From contig NZ_CACSIK010000003.1 in NCBI RefSeq assembly GCF_902705875.1, positions 200,407-264,406 of the forward strand: a DNA stretch of 64,000 nt. The letters run 5' to 3'. Positions 36,349-46,554 of the stretch are shown in pieces. The stretch comes from Zhongshania aliphaticivorans. Its GTDB lineage: Bacteria; Pseudomonadota; Gammaproteobacteria; Pseudomonadales; Spongiibacteraceae. Below the pieces are notes generated by a model. The model did no database searches. It saw nothing but the letters and a program-made list of their open reading frames with translations, and was not told the origin of the DNA. Made by a program: the position numbers and the translations under genes. Every line of letters begins with the position of its first letter. Position 1 is the stretch's first letter.

Positions 36349-36448
36349 AACAACTCACTAAATTACATTTAAAAACACAGTTGGCAAGTGTAAACAGACC
36401 GCCACCAAAACCCAATATCAGCTGAACTCAAGTTGTCCCTTAACCGCC

Positions 36449-38632
36449 TTAAGCCAAACGTTTCGCCGTAACTGACACCGCAATAGACTTAAACTGAGGT
36501 GTATGGGAGCGCGGATCGGTGAGACGAGAGCTTAATATATTAGCCTCGGGGTAATACGCAGCAACACAGCCTTTCGGTAAATTAAACAACTTAACAGCGA
36601 CGTTTTTCATCTCGCCATAATCAGAACAAATATCCACTGTTTCACCTTCTAACACTCCCAGCTCTAGCGCGTCTTGCTGATTGAGCAAGACCGTCCAGCG
36701 CTTATCAACGCCGCGGTAGCTGTCATTTTCCTCGTAGATTATAGAGTTAAACTGCCCCTCGCTACGAATGGTCATCATGGTAAAAGGTCGAGCGGACTCT
36801 GGTGTTGCGGCGATAGTATGGGGCAGCACAAAGTGCGCTTTACCGTCCGGGGTCTTAAACTCGGGGCTGTGCTTTAAACGGCCACGGACAAAAAACTCCT
36901 GCTTTGCGACATCAATATCGGCGAGATCTTCCATGCCCGGCACCAGCCTGGCAATCGCTTCTCTGACTTTTTGATGGCGCTTAAACTCCTCAAAGGGAAT
37001 TGTGCTATTCGGCAGCAACTTTGCGGAAATATCCGCCAGAATGGCCACCTCTGAGCGCACAGAGGCGATACGTTCTATGCCGCCATCGCTTAGGCGCACG
37101 TAGTTAAACATCGATTCTTGGGTGGTTGGTTCAGGCTCTTCGTCACGGGCGCAGACCGGAAATATCAGTGACTCTCCCTGCTCCACACCCACAACGTGGC
37201 CACGATTTAAAGTGGTGGTCAAAAAAATCTTTAAACCAATATTATCTAAGGCCTTTGCTGCCCACTGACTGTCTGGCGAGGCCTCATACAGATTACCTCC
37301 CAACATCAATGCCGCATCAATATCACCGTTATAGGCTGCCTCTAGCGACGCCAAGGTATGCATGCCTTTCTCTTTTGGCAACGCAACTTGGTAGCTGGAC
37401 TCTATGCGGTCAAATACTTCGGCGGGCAAGACGGGCTTTACGCCTATGGTGCCAATGCCCTGCACATTGCTATGCCCCCTGAGCGGCAACAAGCCTGCGT
37501 AGGGTCTGCCGACCATGCCGCGCAGCAGGGCAAGATTGCTAATCCATTCAATATTATCAACACCGTGCTGGTGGTGGGTCATGCCCATGCCCCAGGCAAA
37601 AATAGCGTGCTTAGATTGAATATAAATATCGGCAACCCGCTCGACATCCGCTTTGGCTATACCGCACTCATCCAGCAGGGACGACCAAGACTGATCCTGT
37701 ATATGAGTAACAAATTCATCAAAACCGCTGCAATATTGTTGGATAAAGTCTTGCGCGCTGCCGCCCTTCTCAAGCACTGCTTTAGCAATTGCAGTAAATA
37801 GCGCAATATCGCTACCGGTTTTGGGCTGCAAGTAAATACTTGCTACCTCGTCACCGCCTTTAATCATGGAGCTAATCATTTTTGGCGCCGCGAATTGCAC
37901 TAGGCCGGCTTCACGCAATGGATTAATAACCACCACCGTGCCGCCCCGCCGACGCAGACCAATCAGCTTATGCAGTAACCGCGGGTGATTGGAGGCGGGA
38001 TTAGCGCCAATTAAGAAAAACAAATCGCTGTGGGCAATATCATCTAGCTCAACCGTTGCCGTTCCTGTGCCAACAGTATTGCCCAGGGCTTCACCCGTTG
38101 CCTGGTGGCAATAATAAGAGCAGTTGCTGATATTGTTGGTGCCATATAAACGCGCCATCAACTGTAAAAGAAACCCGGCCTCATTCGATGAACGGCCAGA
38201 GCTATAAAAAAAACTACGGCCGGGCTCAACTTTGGCCAGCCCTGCGGCGGCTCGCTCAAGCGCCCAATCCCACTCGACGTCTCGATAGTGATCTTCGCCG
38301 GCAGCTTTGAATACCGGCATACCCAAGCGACCAAGATGTTCTAGTTCATACGCCGACAATGCTTGAAACGCAGCCAAATCATGAGCAAACACCTCAGCAG
38401 GGATAGGCTTTTGGATATCCGTAGACTGCGCTTGCACGCTTTTATTGCAGACCGAGGGAAACTCATCGAGCTCATTGATCATGCCGCCGCGCTGGCCACC
38501 CATACCCAAGCCGCAGGCCTTGCATGCATTCTTTGCATTTAAGGCCTTGGCAGAATTCAGCAAACCCATACCACTGGCCGTCTTCAGGGTATATAAAAGC
38601 TTTTTGGGGCCACCGCCAACGATTGTCTTCAT
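36449..38632 (-). CDS. FdhF/YdeP-family molybdopterin oxidoreductase
   Basis: About 727 aa; the ATG at 38632 is preferred. An N-terminal KNACKACGLGMGGQRGG Cys pair is followed by SNCSYYCHQATGEALG, FLIGANPASNHPRLLHKL and a C-terminal molybdopterin dinucleotide-binding domain (NQQDALELGVLEGETVDICSDYG). This is the YdeP branch, linked in E. coli to acid resistance though its substrate is unknown. It lacks the full 4Fe-4S Cys set of formate dehydrogenases. It is a separate lineage from the interrupted enzyme at 23854. Confidence 0.88.
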   Translation of the reverse strand: MKTIVGGGPKKLLYTLKTASGMGLLNSAKALNAKNACKACGLGMGGQRGGMINELDEFPSVCNKSVQAQSTDIQKPIPAEVFAHDLAAFQALSAYELEHLGRLGMPVFKAAGEDHYRDVEWDWALERAAAGLAKVEPGRSFFYSSGRSSNEAGFLLQLMARLYGTNNISNCSYYCHQATGEALGNTVGTGTATVELDDIAHSDLFFLIGANPASNHPRLLHKLIGLRRRGGTVVVINPLREAGLVQFAAPKMISSMIKGGDEVASIYLQPKTGSDIALFTAIAKAVLEKGGSAQDFIQQYCSGFDEFVTHIQDQSWSSLLDECGIAKADVERVADIYIQSKHAIFAWGMGMTHHQHGVDNIEWISNLALLRGMVGRPYAGLLPLRGHSNVQGIGTIGVKPVLPAEVFDRIESSYQVALPKEKGMHTLASLEAAYNGDIDAALMLGGNLYEASPDSQWAAKALDNIGLKIFLTTTLNRGHVVGVEQGESLIFPVCARDEEPEPTTQESMFNYVRLSDGGIERIASVRSEVAILADISAKLLPNSTIPFEEFKRHQKVREAIARLVPGMEDLADIDVAKQEFFVRGRLKHSPEFKTPDGKAHFVLPHTIAATPESARPFTMMTIRSEGQFNSIIYEENDSYRGVDKRWTVLLNQQDALELGVLEGETVDICSDYGEMKNVAVKLFNLPKGCVAAYYPEANILSSRLTDPRSHTPQFKSIAVSVTAKRLA

Positions 38633-39016
38633 CTGTACTCCCAAGAATTAGCCACTGCCATACTTATTAAAACCGCCTTCTAATACGCTAAATTAATTAC
38701 CTAGATAATCATATCTTTAGCCTAAAAGACAGAAAGGAATATTGATGTAATTAGGCAAGCCAGCTTCCTACTCTTTATCGCCTCGCCCAGTGACATCATC
38801 CTAACAATTACCTGATCAAGCGACCTTTTTACCGCTTAAGCCGTCACCCCGCACACAACAAACTCCGTCATTATCATGGATCACAAAAATTTTAAAATTA
38901 ACTACAGCGCCACAAAAAAATACTAGGGGTGATGGTAGCCACTAATAGAGGGGGGGCGCATAGACATAAATTAACCGAGCATGCTAACTCAATGATAACA
39001 AAACGAGGATAAGTCT
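38633..39016. other. divergent intergenic region, no gene
   Basis: It separates the YdeP gene from the DUF3237 gene. It holds a G7 run at about 38949-38955 and no recognisable coding frame. The promoters of both flanking units are expected here. Confidence 0.5.
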
Positions 39017-39466
39017 ATGGTCGATAATGTAAAAACCGAATACGCAATGACACTTGAAGGCGAGATCGGCGAACCAACCCCCATCAACAACCGCTTAATC
39101 TTCAATGTACTACGCGGCACCTTCGACGGACCAGGAATTTCGGGTGAAATGCAGCAGCCAGCGGGCGATTGGATACAGATCATGCCCAATGGTTACTGGC
39201 GTCTAGACGTGCGATTCACCATCAAGCTAGACGATGGCTACCCAGCGTATGTTAACTACAGTGGTGTTGTGCATATGGATGAAAATTTCCAAAGCAGAAT
39301 CGCCGCAGGCGAAACCATTACCGGCGACGAAATATATTTCCGCTCAGCACCTTACATCGAAACCAACTCAGAAAAATACGCGTGGCTAAACGAATATGTC
39401 TTTATAGGCAAACTGCGTACATTTGGCGGTGGCAAGGTCGTATACGACATTTTCAAAGTCCTTTAA
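39017..39466 (+). CDS. DUF3237-family protein
   Basis: 149 aa. RGTFDGPGISGEMQQPAGDW, DVRFTIKLDDG and YVNYSGVVHM match DUF3237, small beta-barrel proteins of unclear function often found in catabolic clusters. It is first in a run with an esterase, P450 and acyl-CoA ligase. Shine-Dalgarno GAGGATAAG. Confidence 0.85.
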   Translation: MVDNVKTEYAMTLEGEIGEPTPINNRLIFNVLRGTFDGPGISGEMQQPAGDWIQIMPNGYWRLDVRFTIKLDDGYPAYVNYSGVVHMDENFQSRIAAGETITGDEIYFRSAPYIETNSEKYAWLNEYVFIGKLRTFGGGKVVYDIFKVL

Positions 39467-39490
39467 TGTAAATTGACTGGAGAAACGCTC

Positions 39491-40441
39491 GTGAGATCCC
39501 CAGAAGCCAATATTGTAGAAGCGTATATGCGCAGTGAAGCGGCAAAGCTCGCCAAAGGTAAACCTGAAGATTTTGTTGCTGGCCTAAGAAATACGGTGGA
39601 ACGCATATTTACTAGCAGCGAGGACAAGCCTCTTGCCATGCTGCCTATGCTCGAGGTATACCCTGACGTACAAGTCAGCCAGATAAAAATTGGCGACATG
39701 TCATGTGAGTGGCTTAGTCATAGCAACGCAATGCCCAATAAGCGACTACTTTATATTCATGGCGGCGGTGGTCTCGCGGGATCAGCTGCCACCCACAGAG
39801 CCTTAGCGTCAAGAATTGCTGCCTTAACCGGATGCTCGGTACTATCGATTAATTATCGACTGGCTCCTGAACAGCCTTACCCTGCAGCCATTGACGATTG
39901 TGTCACAGCCTTAAATTGGCTTGCTCAAAACTCACCAAATGGCACTAGTGCAGCAGAACAGCTCTTTATGGTTGGAGACTCTGCCGGTGGAGGGCTTGTT
40001 TTAGCAACATTACTACATCGTCGCAGCAGCCTAAAGATACAGGCAAGTGCGGTGGTCACCCTCTCGGCGCTGACTGATTTCACTGCTCAGTCTGACTCCA
40101 TGTCTGAAAACCAAAGCACCGATGCGCTGCTATCTGCTCCGGCCATATTGGCTGCCGGAGCACTTTACGCCGACGGTCTTGCTCCAAGTAGCTCTGAGAT
40201 CTCACCATTATTGGCGCAAATTGAACACCTGCCTCCTTTGCTCATGCAAGCCAGCAGCACCGAAGTGCTTTTTGATGACTCACGCATTTTTATGGAAAAA
40301 CACTTAGCGAGCGGTGGCCAAGGAAAATTGAGTGCTTACCAAGACATGGTACATGTTTGGCACGCATTTGCGCCTTACCTGCCTGAAGCAAACTCAGCCA
40401 TCACTGAATTGTGCGACTTCATTAAGCGTTATCAATCTTAG
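39491..40441 (+). CDS. alpha/beta hydrolase, HSL-family esterase
   Basis: About 316 aa from the GTG at 39491 with GGAG upstream. HGGGG oxyanion motif (LLYIHGGGGLAGS), nucleophile GDSAGGG, acid region STEVLFDDS and base DMVHVWHAF. This is the hormone-sensitive-lipase/BAH family, with no signal peptide. It lies 25 bases after DUF3237 and 87 before the P450, so it is probably in one operon. It may hydrolyse an ester formed by a Baeyer-Villiger or acylation step, which is inference. Confidence 0.88.
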   Translation: MRSPEANIVEAYMRSEAAKLAKGKPEDFVAGLRNTVERIFTSSEDKPLAMLPMLEVYPDVQVSQIKIGDMSCEWLSHSNAMPNKRLLYIHGGGGLAGSAATHRALASRIAALTGCSVLSINYRLAPEQPYPAAIDDCVTALNWLAQNSPNGTSAAEQLFMVGDSAGGGLVLATLLHRRSSLKIQASAVVTLSALTDFTAQSDSMSENQSTDALLSAPAILAAGALYADGLAPSSSEISPLLAQIEHLPPLLMQASSTEVLFDDSRIFMEKHLASGGQGKLSAYQDMVHVWHAFAPYLPEANSAITELCDFIKRYQS

Positions 40442-40527
40442 GCCATAACAACAACTTTACGGCGTCACTAACAATGAACAAAAACGGTTGTGACGTCCAC
40501 AGACCAAAACATGCACAAGGAATTAAT

Positions 40528-41778
40528 ATGGACGGCGTAAAACTTGACTACACCATGTTTGACGAAAATATTGCAGCCAACGGCGGCCCAGGTGATTGGC
40601 TAGGCGTTAATCCTTTCGACCCTAATTATCGCGTCAACCCCTATCCCGGAATTAACGCTCTTCGAGAAGCAGATCCTGTAAATTTAACACCTGTTAACAC
40701 TTGGAGAATCAATCGATTCGATGATATACAAACAGTTTTGCGCAGTGCAAAAACCAGCCAAACCTTAGCAAACGGTTTATCTCCCGGCTTTGACCCACTT
40801 GATAAACGCGGTAGTTTTTTGGAGTTTGTTCTTAATAAAGATGGCGAAGAACATGCTCGACTGAGACAAATGATCGTTCGCTCCCTAAATATGAAGACTG
40901 TACGAGCCATGGAAGGCTCCGTAATCGAAACCGTCGACGAAGTGATGAAAAAAGCGCTAGCTGACGGCGGCCTGGACATTATCAAAGACCTCGCCATGGT
41001 AGTTCCATCACGCATGGTCTGCGCCATAATGGGTATACCAGAAGAAGATCGTGAAATGTTCGACAGACTCACCGCCCTGCGAACCAATGGATTCTTTGGT
41101 CGCTTTTTACCCCTAGAAGTACAACAACAACTGCGACAAGCAGGAATAGATATCGCCGACTATTTTGAAAAATTAGTGGCAAAACGCCGCAAAAGCCTCG
41201 GTGATGACCTAGTAAGCCAGCTGATTATTTCAGCCGATCAAGATGGCATTATTCCCGACGAACAACTCGCCGTTCAAGCCATCGGTGTGATTGTTGCCGG
41301 CTTTGAAACAACCATTGGCTTAATCGGTAATGGTTGCCGCGCCTTGATTGAACACCCAGATCAATTAGCCCTGTTTCGTGAAGATACCAGCCGTGTCAAT
41401 GCGGTTATCGATGAAGGCCTACGCTATGACGCGCCCATCCATTTTATCTGGCGTGTTCTCACCGAACCACTTCAGCTCGGTGAAAAATTACTACCTAAAG
41501 ATGCGGTATTGTGGCTCCATATGGCATCAGGAAATCACGACCCACTGCGCTTTGACGATCCTGAAAAATTCAACATTCAAAGGGAGCGAAATACCAATGT
41601 ATCTTTCGGCGGTGGCGCTCATTTCTGCCTTGGTAATCAGTTGGCAAGAATGGAAGCCCGACACTCATTTACTCAGCTAGCGGAACGCACAAAAAATCTA
41701 AAAATCAATCCGGGCGAAATAGTTTGGTCTCCCTCGTTCTTCCGCGTTATGGGTAACTACCCCGTTACCTTTTCTTAA
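40528..41778 (+). CDS. cytochrome P450 (not CYP153)
   Basis: About 416 aa from the ATG at 40528 (AAGGA upstream); an upstream ATG at 40474 is possible. I-helix IVAGFETTIG, ExxR in DEGLRYDAPI, and heme Cys in FGGGAHFCLGNQLARMEARH, about 49 residues from the C terminus. It is a soluble class I bacterial P450 of the general CYP107/CYP125-like clan. Substrates are often terpenoids, steroids or polyketides; I cannot name the family. No ferredoxin is next to it; the closest are at 50820 and 61825. A terminator follows directly. Confidence 0.92.
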   Translation: MDGVKLDYTMFDENIAANGGPGDWLGVNPFDPNYRVNPYPGINALREADPVNLTPVNTWRINRFDDIQTVLRSAKTSQTLANGLSPGFDPLDKRGSFLEFVLNKDGEEHARLRQMIVRSLNMKTVRAMEGSVIETVDEVMKKALADGGLDIIKDLAMVVPSRMVCAIMGIPEEDREMFDRLTALRTNGFFGRFLPLEVQQQLRQAGIDIADYFEKLVAKRRKSLGDDLVSQLIISADQDGIIPDEQLAVQAIGVIVAGFETTIGLIGNGCRALIEHPDQLALFREDTSRVNAVIDEGLRYDAPIHFIWRVLTEPLQLGEKLLPKDAVLWLHMASGNHDPLRFDDPEKFNIQRERNTNVSFGGGAHFCLGNQLARMEARHSFTQLAERTKNLKINPGEIVWSPSFFRVMGNYPVTFS

Positions 41779-41795
41779 ACATTATACGTAATCAG

Positions 41796-41834
41796 ATACC
41801 TGTGTTGACCTCCTTCGGCACAGGTATTTTTTTC
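41796..41834 (+). terminator. intrinsic terminator after the P450
   Basis: ATACCTGTG pairs with CACAGGTAT (9 bp) and is followed by seven T residues. It begins 18 bases past the P450 stop, separating it from the CoA-ligase gene. Confidence 0.9.
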
Positions 41835-41869
41835 GTATTAATAAATAACAATGTTAGGAGTAAAATCTC

Positions 41870-43504
41870 ATGCTAGCCGGTCAGATGATGACTCAACCGC
41901 TCACTATCACATCTATAATGCAATTCGCCGATCGCGTGTTTCCAGAAGTAGAGGTCGTGTCGTTTACTGCAGATAATCCACGACACCGATACACACTTAA
42001 AGACGCATTCAAACGAGCACGTCAGTTAGCAAATGCCCTTGCAGCCTTCGGCATACAAACCGGAGACAGAGTGGCCACGTTAGCGTGGAATGATTATCGA
42101 CACTTTGAATTATACTACGCCGTACCTTGCTCTGGCGCCGTGTGTCATACGATAAATCCGCGCTTATTTCCTGAACAGCTAGAGTACATAATCAATCATG
42201 CTGATGATAAAATAATTTTCACCGACCCCACTTTCTTACCGCTGCTCGAAAATCTACAACACAAATTACCGACAGTACAAAAAATTATCGTGCTGAGCGA
42301 TGCTGCCAGCATGCCGCAAACTACGCTTCAAAATATTGACAACTACGAAGACTTCATCTCGAATTACGTTGATAAATTTGACTGGCCTGAGATTGATGAG
42401 AATACAGCAAGTGGACTGTGCTACACCTCAGGAACAACTGGAAATCCAAAAGGCGTTCTCTATAGTCATCGTTCCTGCGTATTACATTCTTATGCAGCGG
42501 CGCTACCTGACACGATGAACCTCTCTTCGAAAGATGTAATCTTACCCATTGTACCCATGTTTCATGTAAATGCATGGAGCATACCTTATTGCGCCGCCAT
42601 GGTTGGTGCAAAGATCGTGTTTCCGGGTTCAAAAATGGGGGACGGTGAAACACTTGAGACCCTAATAAACAGTGAACAAGTAACACTCTCAGCAGGTGTC
42701 CCCACCGTCTGGCTAGCATTGCTCAACTATTTACGCGACAGTGGTAAAAAAGTTCCTTCATTAAACCGCGTCATTGTTGGTGGTGCCGCCTGTCCATTAT
42801 CCATAATGGAAGAGTTCGAACGTGAGCATAATATCTATACCCACCACTCATGGGGGATGACAGAAACCAGTCCTCTTGGGGTATTCAATAGCCCCAAAGC
42901 TGGAATGGAAAATCTATCACAGGACGAACTCAATAAAATTCGTCTAAAACAAGGACGCCCTGTATTTGGCGTAGACCTACGCATTGTCGCCGACGATGGG
43001 AGCGAACAGCCATGGGATGGTGAGTCAATTGGCGAAGTTCGAGTAAAAGGTAACTGGATTTGTAAAAGCTATTACAAATTAGAAGGAAGCGATAGCCATG
43101 ACAACAAAGGTTACCTGCGAACCGGTGACGTTGCCTGTATCGATCAACGAGGCTACATGCATATTACAGATCGTACAAAAGACGTCATTAAATCTGGGGG
43201 GGAATGGATCAGCTCTATCGAGCTGGAAAACGCCGCCATAGGGCACCCCGCCATACATGAAACAGCCGTCATAGGCATACCACATCCAAAATGGAGTGAG
43301 CGGCCATTATTGATTGCAGTTAAAGCGCCAGACAAAAATATTAGCGCGACAGAATTGATTGCATATTTAGAAGGTAAGGTCGCCAAATGGTGGATTCCGG
43401 AAGAGGTCGCTTTTGTCGACAAGCTTCCTCACACTGCAACAGGCAAAGTTAGCAAGAAGGATCTACGGATCCAATTTGAAAAATTTACCTCATCCTCATC
43501 TTAA
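41870..43504 (+). CDS. medium-chain acyl-CoA ligase, AlkK-like
   Basis: This 544-aa adenylate-forming enzyme activates carboxylic acids to CoA thioesters with ATP. AMP-binding motif [18 protein letters not shown], then [27 protein letters not shown] and the C-terminal catalytic Lys in [12 protein letters not shown]. It begins [11 protein letters not shown] and aligns along its length, as I recall it, with Pseudomonas AlkK. It would feed acids from the CYP153-ADH-ALDH route into beta-oxidation. The gene has its own Shine-Dalgarno (TAGGAG). Confidence 0.9.
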   Translation: MLAGQMMTQPLTITSIMQFADRVFPEVEVVSFTADNPRHRYTLKDAFKRARQLANALAAFGIQTGDRVATLAWNDYRHFELYYAVPCSGAVCHTINPRLFPEQLEYIINHADDKIIFTDPTFLPLLENLQHKLPTVQKIIVLSDAASMPQTTLQNIDNYEDFISNYVDKFDWPEIDENTASGLCYTSGTTGNPKGVLYSHRSCVLHSYAAALPDTMNLSSKDVILPIVPMFHVNAWSIPYCAAMVGAKIVFPGSKMGDGETLETLINSEQVTLSAGVPTVWLALLNYLRDSGKKVPSLNRVIVGGAACPLSIMEEFEREHNIYTHHSWGMTETSPLGVFNSPKAGMENLSQDELNKIRLKQGRPVFGVDLRIVADDGSEQPWDGESIGEVRVKGNWICKSYYKLEGSDSHDNKGYLRTGDVACIDQRGYMHITDRTKDVIKSGGEWISSIELENAAIGHPAIHETAVIGIPHPKWSERPLLIAVKAPDKNISATELIAYLEGKVAKWWIPEEVAFVDKLPHTATGKVSKKDLRIQFEKFTSSSS

Positions 43505-43526
43505 ACATCTTCAAAACCGACGCAGT

Positions 43527-43554
43527 GGCTGGGAGCTTAATATAACTCCCAGCC
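43527..43554 (+). terminator. hairpin after the CoA-ligase gene
   Basis: GGCTGGGAG pairs exactly with CTCCCAGCC around a ten-base AT loop, 22 bases past the stop. The T-rich tail is interrupted. Confidence 0.65.
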
Positions 43555-43772
43555 AAACTCATTTTCAATTTTCCACCTCCACACCGAACACCATCCGTAT
43601 CAGTATTTTTAATCACACCGCCAACTTCAAACCACAAAATCATTCCCATCCTATGCATTTAAAATGCATAAATCATTCACCTAGCGTCAATCTATTATTA
43701 ACCGATATAAGGAAAAAAAGTGGAAAATAAATAACAATTTTCCACCCACATAAAAATGCAAAAAAAATAGAT

Positions 43773-43798
43773 AAAAAAAGGTGCACGAATAGTGCACC
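43773..43798 (-). terminator. intrinsic terminator of the TonB receptor gene
   Basis: On the minus strand, GGTGCAC-TATTC-GTGCACC is followed by seven T residues, about 80 bases beyond the receptor stop. Confidence 0.9.
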
Positions 43799-43876
43799 AA
43801 GTACCAAGGGTAGGTAAAAAAATCCAGTTAACTCAGATCAATTATTACTAACTGGTAAGGTATTATAACCTCAGAA

Positions 43877-46243
43877 TCAGAATTCAACCTTGATTTTTGC
43901 ACCATATAAACGCGGTGGTGCCAATGCTGCAGAAACACCAAAATCATTTTCTGCCATTTGCACAAAATAATCTTCGTCTTTAATATTGTTAACATAAGCG
44001 GTTAGGGTTATGCCCTTGGGATCATACATCCAACTAATACGAGCACCAAACAGTTCATATTGGGGTTGCTTAGCATGCGGAGTATTCGATGCCGTATAAA
44101 AGAAGCTGTCTTTAAAGGCATAGTCCACGGCCAATTCAAGATAACCAAAATCACCCAACTCTATTGCCTGATTAAGTGCAATATTAGAACTAAATTTTGG
44201 GGTTCTAGGCACATCGTTACCAGTAAAGTCACGTGCACCCAATAAGGTGATTGCACCAGGACCATATGCTAAACCGGTCTCTTCGTCATAACCACGACCA
44301 TCTTCAAAATCCGTGAACTCTGCTTCGATATAAGAAGCACCACCTGACAATACTAAGCCTGGATTCATACTAGGCATTGGTTGAAACAAAAAGTCTATTT
44401 CAGCGCCCTTGGTAGTAGATTCTTTTGCATTAAAATAGTTAACAACACCACCAGAGGTCAAACCCACAAAAGCCGAAATAGGATTTTTTGTTACAGTATT
44501 AAACACAGCCCCGTTTAGACGTAGAGCACTATCAAGCAAGTCAGATTTAAAACCCAACTCAACAGAGGTAGTTTCAGACTTGTCGACCTCATCGGGGGCA
44601 GAAAAGAAATTAAGCACATTATAGGTCTGACTCTTAAATCCCTTCGCAATAGAAGAATAAATCTGAACACTTTCAGAGGGAAACCACTGAATCGCTAAAC
44701 GAGGTGCAACAGATGTATCTTCTAAATCTGGATTTTCATAAGTAGCAACTCGAATATTATTGCTCTGGTCACTACCGCTTAAATATTCCTCTGAAGGCGT
44801 TCCAAATAGTGGATTTATCACATCAAAATAACTATTTATTAATCCACGAGTCTCTTCTTGATATCGCGCTCCCAAGGTTAAATTTAAATCAGGGGTAATC
44901 GAATATGTAGCCTCGGCAAATACAGAGTCAGAATCAATAGTTATTTTACCACCTGCCTCTAAAAATACAGGCGTACTGGTTACCGGCGATAAAATACCAG
45001 TTAATAAATCACCAATTGAACCAGCCAAACCTGTAACAAGGCCTGTAGCAAGTTCCGGAGAAAGTTCAAAGAATATACGCTCAAACCCCCCACCACCTTC
45101 AAGATGGTAATAGCCCGCCACCCATGTCAATTTATCGGACATCCAGCTATTATCAGTAGAGCTAAGCTGAAACTCGTATGTCTCCTGAAATACTGGCTCA
45201 TCATAAGTGAAGAAGCTCACTTTATTTAAGCTCGTACCATCGTAATCAGTAGTCGTTCTGTCAAACGTCAACGATTCTTGATCCGAGTAAACAAACTTAA
45301 AAGCAACAGCATCCAAATCCCACTCAAATATCAAACCATATAGCTCAGCATCTGTCCGCATAAGGCCCTGCTTGTCATTCTCAACAATTCGACCAGGCTC
45401 CTGTGGGTCGGCCCCAATAGAAAGCCCTGAAGGGTGAATATTGGCTTTCTTGTCTGCGTCTGCGAGTTGTACATCCGTTTTTTGGGCAATACCAGTGATG
45501 CTAATGTTATCTCCAATGGTCTGAGTAACTTTTAAACGAAAGCTTTCTGAAAAATCCTGCTTATCATCATGCTGAACCTCACCCCTAATCGTTCGCACGT
45601 TAAGATTATCCCGCTGATCCTTATAGTATGAAAAACTCATCCCCGTGCGATCGGTTAATGCAGCCGCGAAATAACCCTGTATATGACGATCATCATAATT
45701 TCCAGCACCATAGGTTAGAAACCCCTCATAACCTTCGGTCGGTACTGGTTTGGAGATGATGTTTATTGCCCCCCCTGTTGCACTACGGCCATACAAAGTC
45801 CCCTGAGGGCCTTTTAATACTTCGATCCGCTCTACAGGTCCGACGGCATCTGATTTACCATGCGCCGAAGCAATATTAATACCATCGACATAAGACGCTA
45901 TACTTGGCTCCGAATTAGGTAGAAATGATTCACTACCAACGCCACGGAGGTAGATTACGGTGTAGCCGTACTGCTGGGTAAAAGTTAGCCCTGGAACGAT
46001 TTTCTCTAAGTCCGCTGTAGCTTCAATACCAAATGCTTCGAGCTTCTCACCTCCCAAGGCCGCCATAGTTATAGGCACTTCCTGTGAGTTTTCCTCTCGT
46101 TTTTGTGCTGTCACGACAACTTCTTCTAACATCCTATTTCTTGTATTTGTTTCGGCAAATGACGGAAAACTAAGCAAGCTTGACACACCAATTGTTAAAA
46201 CACAGGATACGTTTTTTGAAAAATTGCTATGCGCTACTCTCAT
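43877..46243 (-). CDS. TonB-dependent outer-membrane receptor
   Basis: About 788 aa from the ATG at 46243, which has AAGGATAAG upstream. Signal peptide to about residue 30 (SLLSFPSFA-ET), TonB-box region MLEEVVVTAQKREEN, plug (VPITMAALGGEKLEAFG, LKGPQGTLYGRSATGGAINI) and a barrel ending GAKIKVEF. It is a relative of the receptor at 7339 but diverged. It is divergent from the MDR reductase at 46555. Uptake of a hydrophobic or steroid-like substrate for the 39-52 kb genes is likely but inferred. Confidence 0.92.
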   Translation of the reverse strand: MRVAHSNFSKNVSCVLTIGVSSLLSFPSFAETNTRNRMLEEVVVTAQKREENSQEVPITMAALGGEKLEAFGIEATADLEKIVPGLTFTQQYGYTVIYLRGVGSESFLPNSEPSIASYVDGINIASAHGKSDAVGPVERIEVLKGPQGTLYGRSATGGAINIISKPVPTEGYEGFLTYGAGNYDDRHIQGYFAAALTDRTGMSFSYYKDQRDNLNVRTIRGEVQHDDKQDFSESFRLKVTQTIGDNISITGIAQKTDVQLADADKKANIHPSGLSIGADPQEPGRIVENDKQGLMRTDAELYGLIFEWDLDAVAFKFVYSDQESLTFDRTTTDYDGTSLNKVSFFTYDEPVFQETYEFQLSSTDNSWMSDKLTWVAGYYHLEGGGGFERIFFELSPELATGLVTGLAGSIGDLLTGILSPVTSTPVFLEAGGKITIDSDSVFAEATYSITPDLNLTLGARYQEETRGLINSYFDVINPLFGTPSEEYLSGSDQSNNIRVATYENPDLEDTSVAPRLAIQWFPSESVQIYSSIAKGFKSQTYNVLNFFSAPDEVDKSETTSVELGFKSDLLDSALRLNGAVFNTVTKNPISAFVGLTSGGVVNYFNAKESTTKGAEIDFLFQPMPSMNPGLVLSGGASYIEAEFTDFEDGRGYDEETGLAYGPGAITLLGARDFTGNDVPRTPKFSSNIALNQAIELGDFGYLELAVDYAFKDSFFYTASNTPHAKQPQYELFGARISWMYDPKGITLTAYVNNIKDEDYFVQMAENDFGVSAALAPPRLYGAKIKVEF

Positions 46244-46554
46244 ACATCTTATCCTTTTTATTAAACGGTTAAATTTCAAACACATAAAAATATCGATCAT
46301 TAATATTTATATTTCTTATATAAATTAAAGATTAAAAAAGCATTAAACAGAATTATTAAACAAATCATTATCGAAAAATCTTTAACGGCAAGATCATCCA
46401 TCACAACGCTAAATCTTTATTTGACTCATAATAGCGTCACAAAGCCAACAGCAAACCATCACATTAAGTAGCCTCCCCCCCCATCAAAAGTAATAGGTGG
46501 AGAATACAAAAAATGAGATATAGTAAAGGTGAATAATTATTTGGAGAAATTCCC

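Larger units (their letters stand above)
43505..43876. other. convergent intergenic region, two hairpins
   Basis: No gene seen. It holds the hairpin at 43527-43554 and the terminator at 43773-43798 that close the two convergent units. Confidence 0.6.
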
